Origin: JBKHDT01 sp046541195
GTDB lineage: Bacteria > Pseudomonadota > Gammaproteobacteria > Halothiobacillales > Halothiobacillaceae
Assembly: GCA_046541195.1 (NCBI GenBank)
Contig: JBKHDT010000004.1
Location: 8,636-72,635, forward strand
Reading direction: 5' to 3'
DNA: 64,000 nucleotides
Every line of letters starts with the position of its first letter. Within the stretch, counting starts at the first letter, position 1. Made by a program: the position numbers and the translations under genes. A model generated the notes under the pieces. The model saw nothing but the letters and a program-made list of their open reading frames with translations, was not told the origin of the DNA and ran no database searches. This document shows positions 62,292 to 64,000 of this stretch, piece after piece.

Positions 62292-63967
62292 TGCCCCTTT
62301 CTCATCACACCGCCGAGTGCCGGATCGCCGCCACCCACCGAAAGGACCTGCTCAAGAGACTCGGGCACGGTTACGTCGATCAGGTGATACAACCGTGCCA
62401 GGTGCAGCCGGTACAGCCGCTCGAAGTCACTGACCGCATCGGCCGGATTGTAGTCTCCGAACCACCAGAACCAGTCGGAGCCTTCGCAGATCGCCAGCTG
62501 GCGAATCGCCCGATCAAGCCGCTCGCCCTTGAGCCGCCCGGCGGCGACTTCACGGTCGAAGGCCTTCTTGGCCTCGATCAACAGATCCCAGCCCCGATTC
62601 TTGTCCCGGTCACCAATCCAGGTCGAGAGGGTCCCGTAGACCCAGCTTCCGGCCACCAGTCGCGGCAGCTTGCACCGCTTCGGACCTGCCTCGAGTACCC
62701 GGCCATAGGTGGTCAGTTCGATGCGCGGATCGCTGGAGAGGGTCGCGTAGAGCTTGTCGAGCAACCAGAAGCCGTTTTGCGGGTAATGCTCCCAGGCATT
62801 CTCGCCGTCCATGATGATCGACACCACCGAGTCGTCACCGACACAATGATCGGCAATGCTGTGCAGGTGCCCCACCAGGTCGGCAATTGCATCGTCGGCA
62901 TGCCAGGACTGGTAATTGAAGCCGATCAGGTCCGACAGCCCGTCGTCGCGGAAAAACAGCGACACGTCCTGCCCGTCGTACTTGTATATCCGGTGGCGGC
63001 ACGCCGGCGCGGTCATGCCGCTGCGGTGCAGCGAATTGCCCAACACGCTGTCGCCCGAGGCCGCCCACACGAAACCGGCCTGATGAAGCAACCGCACCGT
63101 GGCCTCCGAGACCGCGCCCTCGGAAGGCCAGCAGCCGACCGGCTCGACGCCGAAGAATCGTTCGAAGACCTTGCGCCCGTGCTCAAGGTGCCAAAGGACC
63201 CGTTCGCGGCCCTCCGGATACCGGGTCGCCCGGGGGAGGGCCGCATCCGGCATCGCCTCGCGGGTGACGTTGATGTCCAGCAACAACGGCATGATCGGGT
63301 GGGCGTAGGGGGTCATCGACAACTCCACCTGCCCGTTTTCTGCAAGCGCCCGGTAGCGCGAGAAGATCGCGCCGATCAACTCCCCAATCAGCGCCACCAT
63401 CGCATCCCGGTCGGCCTCGGTGAATCCCCGTCCCTGCGCGATCCAGGCCTTCACCTGGGCATTCTCGCGGCGCACCGTCTCGCCAAGCCAGGCGATGTGG
63501 TACCACATGGTCAGGTCGGTGACGAAGCGGTCTGACAGGTAGCGGATTCGCTCGGGCTTCTCGAGGAATTCGCGGGCAAGGGTGACCAGTCCCTCGAAGG
63601 GCTCGAACGGCCGAATCAGCCGTTCCTCGTTGGCGCGCAGGCAATCCCGGAGGATGCGCTCGCGCGCCTCGGGCTCCCGGCAGCTGGCCGGGTCGGCCAG
63701 CGCAGCCAGAAGCCGGTCCCGCATGGGCTTGCGATCGCGCCGCCACCGGTTTATCTGCGCCTGGTAGTCCTCGAGTTGCTCCAGGAGGATCGGCACGAAG
63801 TTGACCACCGCCCGGGCGGCGGGGTGCGCCTCGATATGCGCCGCCATCTCCACGTAATCCTTGATCGCGTGCAGGTAGGTCCAGGGCTGCTGGAACTCGC
63901 CGGTATCCGGATCACGATATTCCGGCTGGTGCATGTGCCAGCAAAGCACCACGTTGAGCTTGGGCAT
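62288..63967 (-). CDS. GH57 family glycoside hydrolase (alpha-amylase/glucan-acting)
   Basis: This 559-residue protein has GH57 motif 1 as WHMHQP (residues 10-15), GCWPSEGAVSE with the nucleophile Glu near residue 267, and MDGENAWEHY with the acid/base Asp near 385. GH57 enzymes include alpha-amylases, 4-alpha-glucanotransferases and branching enzymes acting on alpha-glucans. The exact activity cannot be read. No signal peptide is seen, so it is probably cytoplasmic and works on glycogen with MalQ, whose start overlaps its stop. The gene starts 33 bp from the right edge of the window. Confidence 0.92.
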   Translation of the reverse strand: MPKLNVVLCWHMHQPEYRDPDTGEFQQPWTYLHAIKDYVEMAAHIEAHPAARAVVNFVPILLEQLEDYQAQINRWRRDRKPMRDRLLAALADPASCREPEARERILRDCLRANEERLIRPFEPFEGLVTLAREFLEKPERIRYLSDRFVTDLTMWYHIAWLGETVRRENAQVKAWIAQGRGFTEADRDAMVALIGELIGAIFSRYRALAENGQVELSMTPYAHPIMPLLLDINVTREAMPDAALPRATRYPEGRERVLWHLEHGRKVFERFFGVEPVGCWPSEGAVSEATVRLLHQAGFVWAASGDSVLGNSLHRSGMTAPACRHRIYKYDGQDVSLFFRDDGLSDLIGFNYQSWHADDAIADLVGHLHSIADHCVGDDSVVSIIMDGENAWEHYPQNGFWLLDKLYATLSSDPRIELTTYGRVLEAGPKRCKLPRLVAGSWVYGTLSTWIGDRDKNRGWDLLIEAKKAFDREVAAGRLKGERLDRAIRQLAICEGSDWFWWFGDYNPADAVSDFERLYRLHLARLYHLIDVTVPESLEQVLSVGGGDPALGGVMRKGQ

Positions 63968-64000
63968 GAAATTGCAGTCTCCGGTTTGAAACAGGCCCGC

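Overview
The window looks like chromosomal DNA of a free-living gammaproteobacterium. It is GC-rich, densely coded and full of ATGA-type stop/start overlaps. GreB, CnoX, a PA3496-type small acidic protein, MltD, GlnRS and class-2 PyrD all fit that group. A ProVWX osmoprotectant transporter, an orphan hypE and the GC content suggest a halotolerant Chromatiales/Ectothiorhodospiraceae-like lineage, but that placement is an inference. I saw no phage, IS element, integrase or CRISPR array.

Layout. 0-7.6 kb (+): a truncated gamma-glutamyltransferase, a GT4 glycosyltransferase, a PKMT-like methyltransferase, an AI-2E family permease and glnS. 7.6-16.9 kb (+): a tightly coupled signalling operon. It encodes a PhnD-like periplasmic binding protein, a dCACHE-PAS hybrid kinase with HPt, a REC-PAS-GGDEF-EAL response regulator, a FIST-domain protein (NosP-like) and a second hybrid kinase (NahK-like). 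17.1-18.7 kb (+): an LsrG-like monooxygenase-fold protein and an iron-type alcohol dehydrogenase. 18.9-40.7 kb (all -): a 22-kb sensory island. It holds a membrane MCP, a soluble multi-PAS MCP, a hybrid kinase with a periplasmic CXXCH haem-binding domain, two giant paralogous PAS-GGDEF-EAL-CZB proteins (one carrying four CBS repeats), a third PAS-GGDEF-EAL protein and a CheB-CheR-PAS fusion. No CheA or CheW is present, so the chemotaxis-type parts must act with a system encoded elsewhere.

41-51.5 kb: a small membrane protein and comEC (-), then gloB-mltD-hypE (+), then proV-proW-proX (-). 51.9-57.9 kb (+): two small proteins, pyrD-greB-adiA-like, tRNA-Leu(UAA) and cnoX. 58.3-64 kb (-): a Ycf46-like AAA+ ATPase, a host-attachment family protein with a clear intrinsic terminator upstream of the ATPase gene, malQ and a GH57 glycosidase.

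The dominant theme is environmental sensing that feeds c-di-GMP turnover: four GGDEF/EAL proteins, three hybrid kinases, two MCPs and one CheB-CheR fusion lie within about 33 kb. The FIST/kinase pair suggests nitric-oxide input. Other likely inputs are an unknown ligand of the PhnD-like protein, periplasmic haem redox or gas state, adenine nucleotides (CBS) and zinc or oxidants (CZB).

A second, unexpected feature is a degenerate dispersed element of about 140-240 bp. It recurs in at least five of the longer intergenic gaps, in both orientations, and matches no repeat family I can name. An AT-rich promoter overlapped by a perfect 9-bp inverted repeat precedes the soluble PAS-MCP gene.
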